Below are positions 11,435 to 24,805 of a stretch of 64,000 bases of DNA, piece by piece. The position numbers were made by a program, and so were the translations under genes. Under the pieces are notes generated by a model. It saw only the letters and a list, made by a program, of their open reading frames with translations. It did no database searches and was not told the origin of the DNA. Within the stretch, counting starts at the first letter, position 1, and every line of letters begins with the position of its first letter. Source of the stretch: Panonychus citri (lineage: Eukaryota > Arthropoda > Arachnida > Trombidiformes > Tetranychidae); NCBI RefSeq assembly GCF_014898815.1, contig NW_026515454.1:992001-1056000 (forward strand). The letters are read 5' to 3'.

Positions 11435-14256
11435 TCAATTTGAAACTGAGATTGGAGATCCTGTTGAAAATTTGGTTGTCATTGTTGTTTTTATCGGTGA
11501 CGATGGAGGTGCTGATGGTGCCGATGGAGTTGACAATTTGTTTGATTTCTTGTATAACCTTCGTGGTGGTGTATTTGGCACGGTCTCTTCATTGGCAACT
11601 GTGAATGTATCGTAAGGTGCACTTGGTAAACTTAATTTACTTGTTTCCATTGATTGTTGTTGTAACGATCTCTTGTAATTTGCAATATCATCTGATTTCT
11701 GTAAACCCAATTTAGGTGAAATTTCATTGAAAGCTAAATTATCAACACCATTATTGATTCTTGTTCCCTCTCCTCCACCAACTCTGGACTCATGGCCTCT
11801 GGTTATTTCGCCTCGAGCGTTATTACCATTCCTATTGTCTCTTGAACTATCAACATTTCCATTTGATCCTTTTTTCCCTTGTACTAAGGATTTTAATACT
11901 TTAAAAGCATCGATCGCTTTGTGATCTTTGTTATCTTTAAGTACTCTTATCGTGTGGATCCCTAAGGCTATGGTGAATAATATGAATGCTAAAGTGCTGA
12001 ACAGGAAAGATGCGATTCTTGCTGATGCTTCTGGAATCCATTGGACAATTAAAAGTTTATCAATTAAACGAGGGGTTAAACTTGATGTATATTCTGACCA
12101 TAGGATTGGAAATGCTATTTCGGGAACATTTCTAAAACGAATTGAAGCTTGACCTGTAGAAATGGCCACATTCAGTTGTACCCGAGCAGCGACTCCGATT
12201 GTTGATCCTGTTGTGGGTTCAACATCAATCCAGAAAGAGTGTCGTGACCTATTAGGCTTTAAACCGGTTACCGAATGACCATAAATGGGATCAGCGTCTA
12301 AAAAGTGGGGATTTGAAAGGTAAATGGGAGCACCATATTTACAAGGTCCAAGGTCAAGGATTCCAGAGGGTAAAGGATCTTGCCGAAGGAAAGAAACAGA
12401 TCGAATGGATAAAAGTGATTGTGGTCGTGTAGCTCGTTTAGTGGCGAAACAGGCATTAGGTGGATGGTCAACTGAATTGGCATAAAATGAAGGGTCAAGA
12501 ACAAATCTTTCCGCTTCAATGCCGTGTGTGGTTAAATGGCGTCTTGACCTGACCAAACGAAGGACACGACAAATTTCAGCATTAAACATACGCAGTTCCC
12601 TGGTTTGTGGGGTAAGTGGAGGTCGTACCTCACTTTTGGTTGTGCCCGCAAACGAGTTACACTCGGGGGTTGAATAGTATTTAAGGGAAGTCGCACCATT
12701 ATGAGATTCCATTACATTGAGTAGGTTAATATTATCCTCTCCGGTGTGGACACGATAAACTCCGTCATCGGTATTGTTTTTAGGATAAAAGAATCCAAAT
12801 CTACCGTTATAAGCAGAAGGAAGTTCAGGTCGTAAGAGTGGACCAAATGTGGTTAATACATCAGGATAACCCTCGAAAAGTAATTGTTTAACCGTTCGGT
12901 TGATAAAAAATCCTTGAGATGTTGTATCAAGAGCGACACCGACAACCAAACGAACCGCTGGACTTGCTTGTTGTAGCCAATTTAAGGTCATCGCCAGTGG
13001 AGTGTTTAATGTAGAGACCATTGTAGATTCATCGGAAACCGATTGATTCCTAATAAAGATCCAAGTTCTCCTTTCCTTGTATGAAACTGTCCCATTAGAT
13101 GGATTATGGACTATGTTGTGTTTAGAAAGTAACACCCGGTAAGTAAATGGTCCAATCTCTTCGAGTTCCGGTTTGGCACCAAATCGTTCAACTTCATTGG
13201 CATTTCGAATGTTAAAAAAATAGTATCGATTATACAATGGAACCGGAACTTGTTTCCAATTCTCATAAGTTTCCGAACCTTCCCGAAGGACCAGTCGCTT
13301 TAAAAGAGTAGAAAACAAAAAAAAAGAAAACAAAAATTAAAAGAATTAAAAAAAATAGGCCAACTTATCATTCGGAAATGTTTACGAATTTGCATGAATG
13401 CGAAACCAAAGAAAAGTAATTACTTTCTTTCTTTAATTTCATGGAATTAAGTTAATCTTGATTATTGATTATTGACACTTTTCTTTTCGTACCAAATCAA
13501 AGTTAACTTAACAGAACAATCAATTAACTGCTTAACATTGAGAGTAATTAAAATACTACAGCAGTTTTAATCTCTTAATCTCATATGGTTTAAAAAGATT
13601 GTCATGTTAATCTAATCTAGAATAATTATTGAATTCGCTTGATTGGATAAATTGTAACAACTTAATGTGTCTAATTAGTAATCAAATTGAGATCGCAATT
13701 TAGATTTTAACAATTGAAACACTTTCCAATTGAATAGAAAACGTTGTCAATCAATGAAAATCACAAACAAAAGTAAAACATTTTGATTGTTGTGACTGAG
13801 TGAAAAAAAAAGAGGTAAAGGTAATGAAAGTTGATTGTTGGAACAATTAATGTCAACTCAACCGATTAAACTTAAATTCAGTTAATGATTAAAGTAAACT
13901 AAATGTTGACAGTGAAAGCAAACACACACACAGAAAGAAAAAAGCATAATCAAAGTCATGGTGAGTTAATTTGATTCTTTGATTGTGTTTACAACGAAAA
14001 TTTGATTTGAAAAGGAAGAAGAAACAAAAAATTTTCTTTCTCAAATCTGATTGACCGTCGCACATGGAGACAAATAATCACTTGTAATTGTCACCAGTTA
14101 ATCACCACTATGGTTAATAATTACCTTGTGAATTTGGTTAATTACAATTGATGGTAATGTGAAAAATGAGATGATAGCAATTAAAATGAACACAATTGCA
14201 GTACCAGTTAAAAGACTAATCTTTTGATTTAAAATGATTCCACCAAAATTGGCCAT
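11435..14256 (-). CDS. CD36-type scavenger receptor class B, two exons
   Basis: Exon 1 is 14256-14125 (44 codons, start ATG at 14254-14256; donor aag|gtaatt). Exon 2 is 13297-11435 (acceptor taaaag), joined in phase 0, giving a 664-residue protein. It has the family's two-membrane hairpin: an N-terminal segment at about 12-34 and a C-terminal one at about 470-494. The large ectodomain between them begins with a typical CD36 motif (WKQVPVPLYNRYYFFNIRNA, then ELEEIGPFTYR). Four ectodomain cysteines are visible (PEC, EIC, NAC, GPC), with several N-glycosylation sites. CD36-family proteins take up lipids, lipoproteins, carotenoids or other ligands at membranes; the ligand here cannot be told. The cytoplasmic tail of about 168 residues, rich in Ser, Pro, Asn and Gly, is far longer than the short tails usual in the family. 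Fragments of this gene recur at 23.5-25.9 kb and 31.6-31.8 kb. Confidence 0.93.
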
Positions 14257-17200
14257 GAAGATCAACTTGATTTGCCGATTAAAGATCAATAATATAACCA
14301 ATTAATCCACTTAATTTGTTGATTGTTACACTGAGTAATCAAAGGCGATGATGAATAGACAATAATAAATAAGAAAACATGAAGATAATTAAGAAAAAAG
14401 AATCACAAAGACAAAAAGAACATTAAAATTGGTGATATTTGCTGTAGATCAGTTTCTTCAATACATTGTGAATGTTGACTGATGAAGGAGAGAGAGAGAG
14501 AGAGAGAGTAAAAAAGGAGAGATGATGATAAGAGCGGGAGAGAAGATGATGAAGATAAGAGCTTTAAAAGCAAAGAGAAAAAGAAGAAAAAAAAGAAAGA
14601 AGAAGATTAGAAAGAAAGAAAAGAAAGAGAAACTGGTTCTTATTAATCGGTTTTCTCATTAAAAACGATCAACTTTGTTATTGTTTTTCTTTTTTTTATT
14701 AATATGTTTTCCCTTAGAATTTTTTTTTCGATCCGATTTACTCATCGGATTATCTTTTTCTCTAACCTTTGGATTAGTCTCGTTTTCTTTGTTTTAAAAC
14801 AGTCGATTTAACAATTTTCTTCTTTTCTTTTCTTCTAAATTGTGATCGTCAACTGAGTAACAATTAACTATGAAACAGCTTCGGAAACTCACCAAACAAC
14901 CCAACCAATCTAATTCAAGTGAACAATTTATTAACTGTGTCACCGGGTTTCAAGTTAAACCGGGAGCGATTTAACTATCCCACTCAAGTCTTAATTTCTT
15001 TATCCCTCCATTTTTACCTTTCTCTCTCTCTAATTATTTCTCTTTCTTCTCTTTCTCTTAGGTTAGTCTCTTTTTTTTAAATGTCATTTACTTGTAATTA
15101 TCGCTTGTAATTAATGATCGAAAATTTCGCCTCTTTTTTGTGCTCAACGTTCTCAACTCTTTGCTGGTCTTTGTCTATAGATTTTTTTCTTAGGCCTTAT
15201 TATTTGGGGTCTTTTCAATTGTTCTATTGGTCATTTTACTTGTCAACTCTTTTGTATTTTTCTTTTTTCTTTCTTTTTCTCATTTGAGTCTCTCTCTCAC
15301 CTTCTCTCTCTCCCTTGTTACCTTTCATTCTTTAATGTTCATAATTCATCATATTAACCTTCATCTTAATATTCGCCATCATTTGATCTCATTTTCCACT
15401 AACCCTGATTATCCTCTTTTCTTTTGCTGGCTTATTACTCTCAGTCTCTTCAGCTGGTTCTTCTTCTTTTATCATCATTAGTATTATCATCATCATCATC
15501 ATTTGATCAAAGTAATAACCATGAAACCCAATCAACATGAACTTTTCCCTCTTCTTCACGAGTGTCCTATTAATTTCTCACACACAAAATCAGGTAAACA
15601 CATTACAATATATTTACGATAATTTATTTTCTATTTTCATGTGATAACTTGATTTTACTTTTTCTCACCTTTTCTCTTTTTTTATTGCTCATTTTTGTAA
15701 TTTTCTCTCTTCTTTTTTTTTCAGAAGAAAATCTTCTAAGAAAATGGAAAAATAGTTAAACAAATGGAATATTTCCTTTAAACAATCTTACCTTGGAGTT
15801 TAATTATCTTCGGATAAGATGCCCATCGATAATCAGGATTAATCAGTCATAACATTTACTTTATCTTGAGGAGTTGGTTGAATAAAAAGAGCCAATCTAA
15901 TGTCTTGAACCACTCGATGGATACAATGGACACACCGGGATTACTGATAACCTGATGATTCTTGATCAGTGTAACAAAAGGATAATCAAGTTACCGTCAA
16001 GAAAATTAAAAGTTAATCTAATTAACTGTGATTTTTCAATGGTAACAATGAGAAGACACTGAGGGAAAAAAGAAAGTTTTTGCAAACAATTTAAAATGAA
16101 ATTTCCTTTGTTCTCAAAGTAAAACAAAATCAAGCCAATCAAAATCACCAACTTCTTACCTGATGGTGTCAATTGTTCAGGCTTTTGGCTGAATCGAGAG
16201 AGAGAAAAAGTGAAACAATCAACGAGACATGAACATTACACAATTAAATTGGATCCGATGTTAACCAACCGTGATTATATTGTTGGGAAAAGATTTTAAC
16301 ATTAAATCAATGATTCATTCACCTTCCAATTCTGGTTACTTTCTGGTTTCCTCCTCAGATATCAACTTCTCTTTCTTCAATCAAATCTAATTAATATATC
16401 GGATTACCATTCACTTTTCACACAATCAAAACCAAGACAAGTTACTGGATCACAAAAAAAAGAGGGAAAACTGAAAATATAAATACAAACAGAAAAGACA
16501 ACAATTAACTCACCTCAGTTGGAATCAAACTTGTAACAATCAACGAATCAATATAATCACAGAGGAAAATTGGATCTAAACACAAATCACCATATAAATT
16601 AAACGCTTATTATCATTTCAAGTAATTAAATTGATCTCTCAAAGGATAATATTTGCACAGGTGATTAACAGTTATGAATACAACAATTAATGAGCAGAAA
16701 ATGTAATTACTATCATAAAATGATTAACCTTGTAATGTATTATTAGTACCAATCAAATTGAATTGTAAATAATTCAAAAAGCCCTACGAAAAAGAGACAC
16801 AATCAACTAATCTTTATGATATATATGAATTTATATTTGATATTTATATTATCAATTTGATTGTGTCAATGTCATTGAAGTGAAATTATAAATTGTTTTA
16901 ATCAACGAAAGTTGAAAGAAATTAAGCTAAAGTGAATTACAGTTAATCACTTTTCAACGAATCAAAATGAGACAAAAAAAAGTGACAATTAAACAATTTT
17001 CTAATCAAGGGTAACAATTATAATCAAAAGTCAATCAAGATGGAGGGTAAATTGTTATTAAAAGAGAAAAATAAATTAACTTTGATTGTTAATTGTTTCA
17101 ATTGTTAATTTCATTTCAATTGAAGACAATTTGAAAATCAAATAGTCTTTAAATTGGTTAACCAAATTTGCTAATTTCTTTTCCATTTACATTTTATTAA

Positions 17201-17956
17201 TAAATTTTTGATCTTCTCTTAATTGTTTTGATTAAAGATTTAAATTATCTGTATTTTGACCCTTTTCATTAAAAAATTTAACCTTAATCAACAATTAGGT
17301 TAACATTAAAGGGGCCAAACATGAATTGATCATGAATAACTTGTTAATCAACAAGTTGCGCTCATTAGACTGACCAGTTTAGTTAATAACTGGACAATCA
17401 ATTGTGAGAAAATATTTATTCAATTACAGACATGATAATTAATAAATCGCTGAACAATTAGATGATATTATTACAGAATTGGATCAATTATCAATCTTAT
17501 ATCTCGCTCGATAGTTTTAACATAATTTCTTGATATTTTGTTATCAAATTTACAATAAATTATAAGAAATATTTTTTTTTACAGAAAAACAAACAAATGA
17601 TTAACAAAATTATTGTTGATTGTTGTGAGTGATTGGTAATAATTAACAATTGATGATAGTTAATATCAAATATCCCTTATAACGAGCGATAATATTTAAC
17701 GGAATGGTACTAATACTTTGATAGAATCAATATTTTCTCAACAATTAGAATTGGATAACAATATTGATGGAATAGAAAAAAATTTCGTCAAGTTAATTTA
17801 AAGAAAAAAGGAAAAGAATCAGAACAATTAAAAATGATTTTTGGCAAAAAAAAGAAAATAAAAACAAGGAATTATTATCACAACGATAAATAACAAAAGT
17901 CATGGAAATGATTCTGATTCAGTTCTCGGGATTTGATTGTGGAAATTTAAATTTCT
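14257..17956. other. Intergenic; CD36 promoter side and 3' flank of the DB-module receptor
   Basis: No ORF with coding character. The interval 14257-14990 is the 5' flank of the CD36-type gene and is the part found again, diverged, at 24806-25690 and 23545-23690. There is a (GA)n run near 14491-14508, and GA/TC-rich sequence at 14570-14630 and 14990-15060. The rest is AT-rich with frequent caattaac-type words. Confidence 0.5.
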
Positions 17957-20900
17957 TCAGGTTGATGTTGCTCTTGCTTGACCATTGGGTCGGTTGACCC
18001 GTTGAAATGGATTTCCAAGGTCAACCGAGTCATTGTCTCGAAGGTAACTTTGATTCTCGAATCCGACAACATCCTCACCGGAAGTTATTCTTGTTTTGAA
18101 GTATCGTCGATAACCATAAATGACCAAACCGATAACAATGGTCACCATACAGATTAGAATGACTGTAATGACTAAAGGTAAGATGACCGTTGATGTTGAT
18201 GAATGATGATATTGGTCAGGGTGTTGAAAGTAAAACTCGTAATCATCCGATAGGGAACTTGTTTCGCTTGGAAGTGGCACTGAACTTCCGTTTGTTGAAC
18301 TGATACAGTGAACAATTAGCTTAGCATCGTAAAGTAAACAAAATGATTCCTTTGATCGTGGATTGGGAATACCTTCACAAAAGTGTAAGCAATTCTGATG
18401 GACACCTAATTGTTGACAGCATTGAGTATGATCATAACCATCTGAGGAGAAAAATGAGAAAAACAAATGAGATTAGTTAATCTGTTAATCTGTTTGGAAA
18501 GTCAATCAAACTATTATCGAAACTTCAATCAATTTCTATTCGATTGACCTCAACCTCTCCCTAAATGGACTTAATCTCCCACTTTCTAATCGCCTTCTCA
18601 TTATCGATAATAATAAAGTCTTCATCATTAATAACTTATTTCGATCTCATCATGTTCAGAACTCTCTCTCTCTCTCTCATTTAATCCAATTTGAACTGTT
18701 CAATCCATGACATTGATGAATTGAGGTGAATTTATTTTCTCCAATCTATTTTTAACTAATCAGCATCATTTTTTTTACTAATCAATTTGATCTCCTTTTC
18801 AACTTGGTTAACTTATTGATGTTGCATGATGAAAAAAAATTGACTGATTACTTTTCACTTTTGTTTCATGGTTTACAAGTTTAACTGATTACATGGTAAT
18901 TATGTATTAGTGTTCATCTGATTAAGATTTAGAGAAACCTGATTGTGTCTTAAGTGTAACGATCAATACATAATTAGTGATTTAAGTGAAAGTTTGAGAG
19001 ACACAATTGTCTGAAAATGGAGATGATTGCAATTGAGATGATTTTCCATCATAATTAGAGCAATTATTCATCCATGCTTGGTTAATTGTGATTTCTGATA
19101 TTAGAAGTTTATTTCAAATCCGAACCATTGAACTTGAATGTTAACTTACCTCTGGCACATAAGATTAATAGTCCAAGGGCATTGAGACATTCGTGCTTAT
19201 GGAATGCAAAGTTTATATCAATTCCTCTCGGTGTACAAGCGCCGAGACATTCTTGAGGTACTCCACTTCGAGCGCAGCACGAAGCGGCATCACTTCGTTC
19301 AACTTTCTCCATAACTACTTGCATCTCAACGGAATCAGAGGCCACTCCAAGTTCGTTAGTTGCTTTACAGATGTAACGACCAGTGTCCATTTGAGCGACT
19401 TTTTTTAAGATCAAAATTGAATAGAAACTTCCAGCCAACTGTAAATAATAGAATGGGAAAATTTCAAGATTATAATTGTCGCTAATTCAATAAGATATTT
19501 ATACTAACCATAGGATCGTCCATTGATCTAATTGCAACTTCTGGACCTGGAGCGACAACAACTTGGTCATCACCGTCCTTGAACCAGGTAACATTCGGCT
19601 TTGGATCACCGGAGACTCGACAGGAGATTCGAACTTCGGCAAACTTCATGGCTCGAAGAAATTCTTCCTTAATTGTTGCCGTTGGTGTGGCTATTGTTTA
19701 GAATAAATTTGATTAGAAATGTGAGAAATTTTTCTAAAAGGAGAAAAAACTTACATTTAATCCGAACAAGGATCGACTTGTGTGCATCAGAAGAGCCCTG
19801 GACGGAAACGCCATTAGCGGCATAACAGCCGATTGAGGTTATGTTCCTTGGCATATTTGGTATTGTATAGTAAACCTTTTCGGCCATTGTTTTATAAGCA
19901 ACTTGACCATTGAGAAGGATGGAGATGACCGGTGGAGGAAGTCCACGACCCACACAAAGAATTGTTATATTATCACCTTCAGTAATTGGTCCGGTGGGAA
20001 GTAGTGAAGGTGGGTCAACAATGACAGGTTGAATAGGATCGGTAGAGACTAGAATGGTTTCTGAGAGATGACTTTTGTAACCATTTTCCGTTGACGCTTG
20101 AACAGAAATGGCATATTTAGTATCAGGTAATAGTCCAGCTAAATCAGCTGAATTAAAGTTGACATCAATTTTTGTCCAATCGGAATCAGTTATTGGTTTA
20201 AAATGGACAATATAATTAACGGTTGCATCAGGGGAGATGTATAAAGGCGGTAACCAACGGAGACTTATCATCTCATGGGTTTGATGGATCACCTCAAGAG
20301 CATGGGGTGGGCCGATTGTTGATACCATTCGCCCTTCGCTAATTTCACTTTCAAGCGATGTAGTGGTCACTAGAAGCACAAATGAAGGCAATGAGGTACC
20401 GAAAGAATTGAAAGATTGTACAAAAATACTGTAGGTCGTTGAAGCGTTTAAATTTTCGAGAACCATTTCGGTTGAGCTTGTGTTGACTTGGAATTTATAT
20501 TTTAGCGGATGAACCGGAATTTGTAAGCCGACAATTGGACTGTAACGAACGGTAAAGTTAACTGAATTAACGCCTCGGGCAAGATCTTCATCAGAGGTTT
20601 TCCAACGAAGGTAAATACTGTCCCGTGTTGATTTGTATGCATGTAAATCCCAAGGTTGACCTGGCAGAGTTTCGGCACCTTCTTTAACACAGAGTAATAT
20701 GTTTGGTCCTTCGGGTCCACAACGGGTACCAACTTGAAAGGGTGTTCCATCAATGAGACCACCGCAAAGACCATGGCACTCGGGAGAGACACCTCGTCGT
20801 TCACAACAAGGTTTATGATCACGACCACCGACTGTACAACGAACGATGATTGATGCAGTTGTCGCATCGACACACAATGGACCTAATCCGAGAACTTCGT

Positions 20901-22772
20901 TAACTTTAACCGAATATGAGCAAAGAGGAAGACAAAGAGCACTGATGTTTGCACGAGCACAACAAGCGGTTTCATTGTAGATCATTTTAGCCGAAGCCAT
21001 GGTAGCATCGATGAGATCATTTGAGGGAAGTGATTGAGTACGAAAATCAATACGAATCGAGTCTTGAGACGATCCATACTTATTCAACGCTGTCACATAA
21101 ACTTCATACTGAACTCCAGGCCTCAATTCGTCCAATAGGTAAGGAGGATTAGTGACCGTTTCCGTTTGAATAAGTTCAACCGATTCCATGTCACGCCAAT
21201 GGACAACGTACTTTGTTACGGTTGAACCTCGTTTCATTGGAGGTTCCCAGTCAAGTAATGCCCATCGATGGTGAACAGAGGCAACGGTTAAATCCATTGG
21301 TGGACTGGGAAGGACTTCGAAACGTTCAACGTAACAATTGAGAAAAGCGGGAAAATGGTGGAAACAAACAGTGTGTCGAAGTGAAATGACCGACGCTGAT
21401 TTACAAAGAGATTGGCAAAAGGTTGAAATACCCCGTAATCGACAGCATTCTGACTGGTCAACGGAAGATAATGACATGCATTTAAAGGTGATGTTGGCGA
21501 AATGTGAACAACTCATGATTCGAGAAACGTTGTACTGTTGAGTTGGATCGCAAAGAGCATCGATACAGGCTTCACTTTTCACTCCGCCGTCTTTGCAGCA
21601 TTTCCTTAGGTCGGGAAGTTTCACAGATTTACCTGAATTATTGTTCGTTGCCGATAATTTAGATTTGATCAAACTTTTCTCTGGAACTGGTTCAGGTGAG
21701 GTTAACGCTTGAACCATTGGTGTTTCTTGACTAGAACCAAATTTATTATGTGAAGTTAACACTACCTGGTACAAGGTGAAAGGTTTCAAATCATTGAGTG
21801 TATAAGATGTTAGAGTTGCATCAACTTTAATTGATTTATGATCAGTTGAATTGGCCGATTTGATAACCGACGAGAGGTCACTTGATGAGGTATCTTCGGT
21901 GGTCACTAATTTTCCAGATAAATTGAATGATAACCTTTGGGTTACATTGATCTGAATTGTATCGGTCGGTGACCTTTCAATTGAACCTGTTCGTTGTTTG
22001 GGTAGATTCCATTTGACCTGAAGTGATGTCGGTGAAAGTTGTTCAAGTGTAACACCAATTGGTTGAGGTGGAAGTGTCTCAATCCCTTGGGCGATACAAG
22101 ATAAAATTGGAGCAGCGTATTGAAGACAAACAATATTGTCAACAACTCGGGTCAGACTGTAGTTACCGGAGCAAGAGGGTAGACACACTTCGGGAACATT
22201 TTGTCGGACACAACAAGGTAGATGGTTTCGTCCATCGGCTAAACAACGGACCATTGGAGGCATATATTGAATACAAGTGACCGCTGCTGCCGGTGAAGGT
22301 GTTTGTCCAACCAGATTTTTAATATTACAAAAAGGTAAACAAATGTCGGCTACTTGTTCAGAGTGACAGCATTCGGTGAAATTGTGATCTGAAAGGGTCA
22401 CAAAAGGTGATGCATGGGATAAAGGGTTACCCGCTTCGGGGAAAGTCACTGTGAGGAATCGTGAAATGGAAATCGGTGGATCAGAGTTAACTTGACACAA
22501 GTAAACACCAGAATCGGCTGGAGCAGCGGCTCGAATTTTTAGAACCCAAGTTTGATGGCCTGTTCGATGGAGAACGGAAAATCTTGCATCTTCCGTTATT
22601 CGAACCTTATCAGCGGTCAAAGTTCTAGCAGTTTCCAGGTCATCGATTCCATTAGCATATTTCCAGACTACAGTTCGATTAGCTAAATCGTTAACTGTAC
22701 AATCGATAAATGCATCGTCACCCGGTAGAACTAGAATCGGCTCTAAAGGGGTCTCACTTAAGTCCAGGTCAC
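17957..22772 (-). CDS. Single-pass receptor with Ig, fibronectin-III and DB modules (first exon not found)
   Basis: Four exons join in frame: 22772-19755, 19690-19509, 19438-19150 and 18441-17957 (1324 residues encoded). The first opens at a good acceptor (ttcatag) with two bases of a split codon, so a further 5' exon, presumably with ATG and signal peptide, must lie upstream; I could not identify it. In order: an Ig domain, paired CC-rich modules, then FN3 domains alternating with more CC modules. There are four FN3 domains (starts PPQPIGV, SPPMDL, GQPWDL, GPPHAL). Two further Ig domains, two CC modules, a membrane helix (VILPLVITVILICMVTIVI) and a 60-residue tail follow. Eight modules share CC-x5/6-V/I-x3-C-x3-C (e.g. 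CCERRGVSPECHGLC), the signature of the DB module. The architecture matches nematode and arthropod Ig/FN3/DB proteins. A cell-surface adhesion or signalling role is inferred; ligands are unknown. Confidence 0.88.
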
Positions 22773-23544
22773 CTATGAACCAGGAAGACGAAGGAAATAA
22801 AAAAAAAGTTAATCGACAAAAAGATGACAACAATTAAATCAATATTTCCAATAAATTCAATGAAAATATCAATTCAAGTTCCAAGTGAATGGAAAAGTTT
22901 AACAACCTATGTAAATATCCTTGTCTGAATCAAGGAAATTAAATTGTTAACAATCAAACAATTGTTTGTATTGTTAGAAATTGAATGCTGACCTTTGATT
23001 GGTTTAATTACAATTAAAAAAGTTTTATGAGTTTATTATGAGCATCAAGTTAAATATTGATCTTGAAAGTTTCCAACAGGAATAAAGTTGTAACAATTAA
23101 AGTTAAATTTAAATTAAAACTATTAAATTCAATTGAAAGTAAATTGTTACAACATAATGAAATTCAAAACTATTTTAATCGTAAAATTATCCCATCAGAA
23201 ATTAATTACAATTTAGTGGAACGTGAAAGTGAATCTTTTGATAATGATTATAATCAATCGTGCAACAAGTCGTTAATCATCTAGCTAATTACTAATTTAG
23301 AAATGATTTATCAAAGAAGAAGAAGAACAAGATTAAGAGTAGATTTAGATTAGTTCATTTAAAAAGATTAACTGTTAATTAACTTTCGGGGAAAAAAAAG
23401 TGAAGAGGAATAACAAAAATTAAGGTAACTGATGAAAAAGTAACGGTAAATAACAGTTATTCAAACTTTCCCATCGACGATATTATCGTCATGTAATATT
23501 AATACAATGTAGTTGTTGTCGAAAGCGAAACTGGTCTCTTGTTA

Positions 23545-23930
23545 ATCGTAACAATTAACTACATCTTCGGAAACTCACCAAACAACCAATCTAATTCAAG
23601 TGAACAATTTATTAACTGTGTCACCGGGTTTTCAAGTTAAATCGCTCCCGGTTTAGCCGTCCCTCCATTTTTACCTTTAAAATATATATTTAGCATTCGG
23701 ATGAAAACTTTAACCATCATCTCATCATCATCTCTCATCAGTTGATGTTGTTATTCAGATGAGCTAAAAATACATATCGAGATCTTATTTACACTCATGA
23801 TTTGTTATTGATTGGCTATCAAATAGATTACACAAATGAATGGGCACCGAATCGTTCAAGTTCATTGGAATTGCGAATGTTGAAAAAAAAGTATCGATTT
23901 GTTAACAAAGGAACTTGAACTTTTTTTTTC
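23545..23930 (-). pseudogene. CD36-type gene remnant: promoter piece followed by an exon-2 5' fragment
   Basis: 23560-23660 closely matches the CD36 gene's upstream region at 14880-14970 (shared ggaaactcaccaaacaac and gtgaacaatttattaactg). 23843-23900 matches the start of CD36 exon 2 at 13174-13232 (tcgttcaa.ttcattgg..tt.cgaatgtt..aaaaa..agtatcgat). In the functional gene these parts lie about 1.7 kb apart in the opposite order; here the promoter piece precedes the exon piece. This is the expected junction between two tandem copies. The rest of the exon is gone. Confidence 0.7.
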
Positions 23931-24699
23931 TCAATTCTCTTAGGTCTTTGTGATATTCGAGAGACAAGAATACGTTTCAACAATTAGCGATTTTTATTTT
24001 CTCATTTTATGGAAGCAATTTAATCTTGATTATTGATACTTTTCTTTTCAGAACAAAACAAAGTGAAAATCTAAAGTAACAAGACAACCAGACAACTAAT
24101 CAAGGAAAAGGAAACGAGCTAATGACAGTTATTCATTCATTTATCCATCATCTTAATCCAGTCAATTTCAGATAGACAAAGGATGAGGTGGAAAACAATG
24201 AAAGAGAGCAAAAAATGATGCTAATATTTTTACTTTTCATCATTTTCATCTCTAATCATTATCCTTGTCTCCATCCTCATCTTTATCCTCTGATTATTTT
24301 AACTGATTATATTTGTAATCTCGAGTCACCAAATCAAAATAAACCATAACTGATCACGTAACGATTAAACTTAATCATAGTCAACACGCACAGTAAGACA
24401 ATAACAATTAACTTATTTATAATAACAATATTAACCATAAATGGTGATAATATCGAATCGATATTGAAATTTAATCTGATTCTTTTCTTAACGAATGGGA
24501 AATTCAATTCAATCAATTAAAAGTAAAATAAAAGCAAACATTTTGATTGTTGTGGTCAAGAAAACAGGTAAAGGTAATAAAAGTTCATTTTTGAGACAAT
24601 TAATGTCAACTTAAATCTTGGTTAATCTAACAATTGAATCGCAAGAAAAACATGAAACATAATATTCACTCCTAATTGTCACTTAATCACGATAATTAC

Positions 24700-24805
24700 C
24701 TTGTGAATTTGGTTGAGCACAATTGATTATAAAAATTAAGGTGAATACAATTAAAGTTGTAAGAGTTTTCTCTTGATTCAAAATGATTCCACCAAAATTG
24801 GCCAT
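24700..24805 (-). pseudogene. Decayed duplicate of CD36-type exon 1
   Basis: The copy keeps the ATG (24803-24805), the first eleven codons (MANFGGIILNQ) and the donor (caag|gtaatt) of the functional exon 1 at 14256-14125. It is 106 nt instead of 132 nt. The membrane-helix part is scrambled, and the exon now ends in a different phase, so it could not join a CD36 exon 2 in frame. The flanking 5' sequence up to about 25220 also matches the functional gene's upstream DNA (14257-14700). Confidence 0.8.

Noticed and set aside
15537..15760. Short + strand spliced frame: a signal-peptide-like MNFSLFFTSVLLISHTQNQ followed by a donor at about 15595 and an acceptor at about 15723.
   Set aside because: After splicing it runs only four more codons before a stop, and the alternative frame gives 35 residues with no recognisable character. 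It may be part of a non-coding transcript.
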